The translations under genes were made by a program, and so were the position numbers. The notes beneath the pieces are model-generated. The model had not been told where the DNA came from. It made no database searches and was given only the letters and a program-made list of their open reading frames with translations. A DNA stretch of 64,000 bases from contig NZ_CP041970.1 in the NCBI RefSeq assembly GCF_009884975.1, positions 3,658,001 to 3,722,000 of the forward strand, written 5' to 3'. Every line of letters begins with the position of its first letter. Within the stretch, counting starts at the first letter, position 1. This DNA is from Acinetobacter dispersus. GTDB lineage: Bacteria; Pseudomonadota; Gammaproteobacteria; Pseudomonadales; Moraxellaceae. This document shows, in pieces, positions 63,908 through 64,000 of the stretch.

Positions 63908-64000
63908 TTATGATGCCTGTGGGGGGATTACCTCCCCCGAGTCTTCAACTCCAATCAAAACATTGCCACTGATAAACTCTGGATAAAGGAGCGTAAGCTC
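63908..64000 (-). CDS. 3' end of a phage tail gene, partial
   Basis: The last 30 codons of a leftward frame (LTLLYPEFISGNVLIGVEDS, then GEVIPPQAS and TAA at 63910-63908). It is open to the right edge. Its position before the LRR protein and sheath suggests a tail fibre or collar gene. It ends 5 codons after a C6 tract (63926-63921) in phase C CCC CCA. Confidence 0.6.
   Translation of the reverse strand, partial: ELTLLYPEFISGNVLIGVEDSGEVIPPQAS
63920..63926 (-). promoter_or_regulatory. Candidate -1 slippery heptamer C CCC CCA
   Basis: In phase with the partial tail frame, codons ATC CCC CCA contain C CCC CCA. A -1 shift leads without a stop into the LRR frame for about 315 residues. It may instead be a phase-variable homopolymer or a sequence error. 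Confidence 0.5.

Overview
The window looks like a chromosome segment of an Acinetobacter-type gammaproteobacterium. The evidence is the low-to-moderate GC content, the gene orders pdxA-rsmA-apaH and rlmN-pilF-rodZ-ispG-hisS-yfgM-bamB-der, the style of the type IV pilus lipoprotein PilF, and a UmuD-like protein with a long N-terminal extension. The genus is an inference; no species is claimed.

Bases 1-7774 carry an acyclic-terpene (citronellol/geraniol) degradation operon in the order atuA-B-C-D-E-F: AtuA, an SDR, both subunits of geranyl-CoA carboxylase, a citronellyl-CoA dehydrogenase and an isohexenylglutaconyl-CoA hydratase. Two of its gaps hold a palindromic intergenic repeat that recurs near 37.9 kb. 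Bases 7.8-10.7 kb hold a secreted sphingomyelinase-type phosphodiesterase with a lipase-foldase-like membrane protein beside it. Bases 11.0-13.5 kb hold a small cluster of two roadblock/LC7 proteins, an MglA/CvnD-like GTPase and an unknown protein, reminiscent of actinobacterial conservons.

Bases 13.9-41.2 kb are core genome: sspA-sspB, rplM-rpsI, pdxA-rsmA-apaH, a GT4 glycosyltransferase with a PAP2 phosphatase, iscX, ndk, rlmN through der, a phosphopantetheinyl transferase, queA-tgt-yajC-secD-secF, LemA with a partner, and a tRNA-Leu(CAA).

From the tRNA to the window end lies a P2-like prophage. It has an integrase beside the tRNA, a leftward early operon (SSB, DUF2528-like protein, primase-helicase, Ogr/Delta zinc finger), a repressor, an apparent C4/P4-CI type antisense RNA immunity region (49.9-50.16 kb), an AT-rich cargo block of four genes without clear family (50.2-53.8 kb), a hicAB toxin-antitoxin pair, an SOS-type umuDC pair, and the leftward tail module D-U-T-E/E'-FII-FI. 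The tail module holds a textbook -1 frameshift (E/E'). It also holds a sheath gene lacking its N-terminal half, and a BspA-type leucine-rich-repeat protein that may be joined to the preceding tail gene through a C6 slippery tract. The prophage continues past the right edge, so its attR site and its capsid, baseplate and lysis genes cannot be judged.

The points most worth checking are the C4-like antisense RNA with its two matching target sites, the AT-rich cargo block, the LRR tail protein with its slippery tract, and the GTPase-roadblock cluster.
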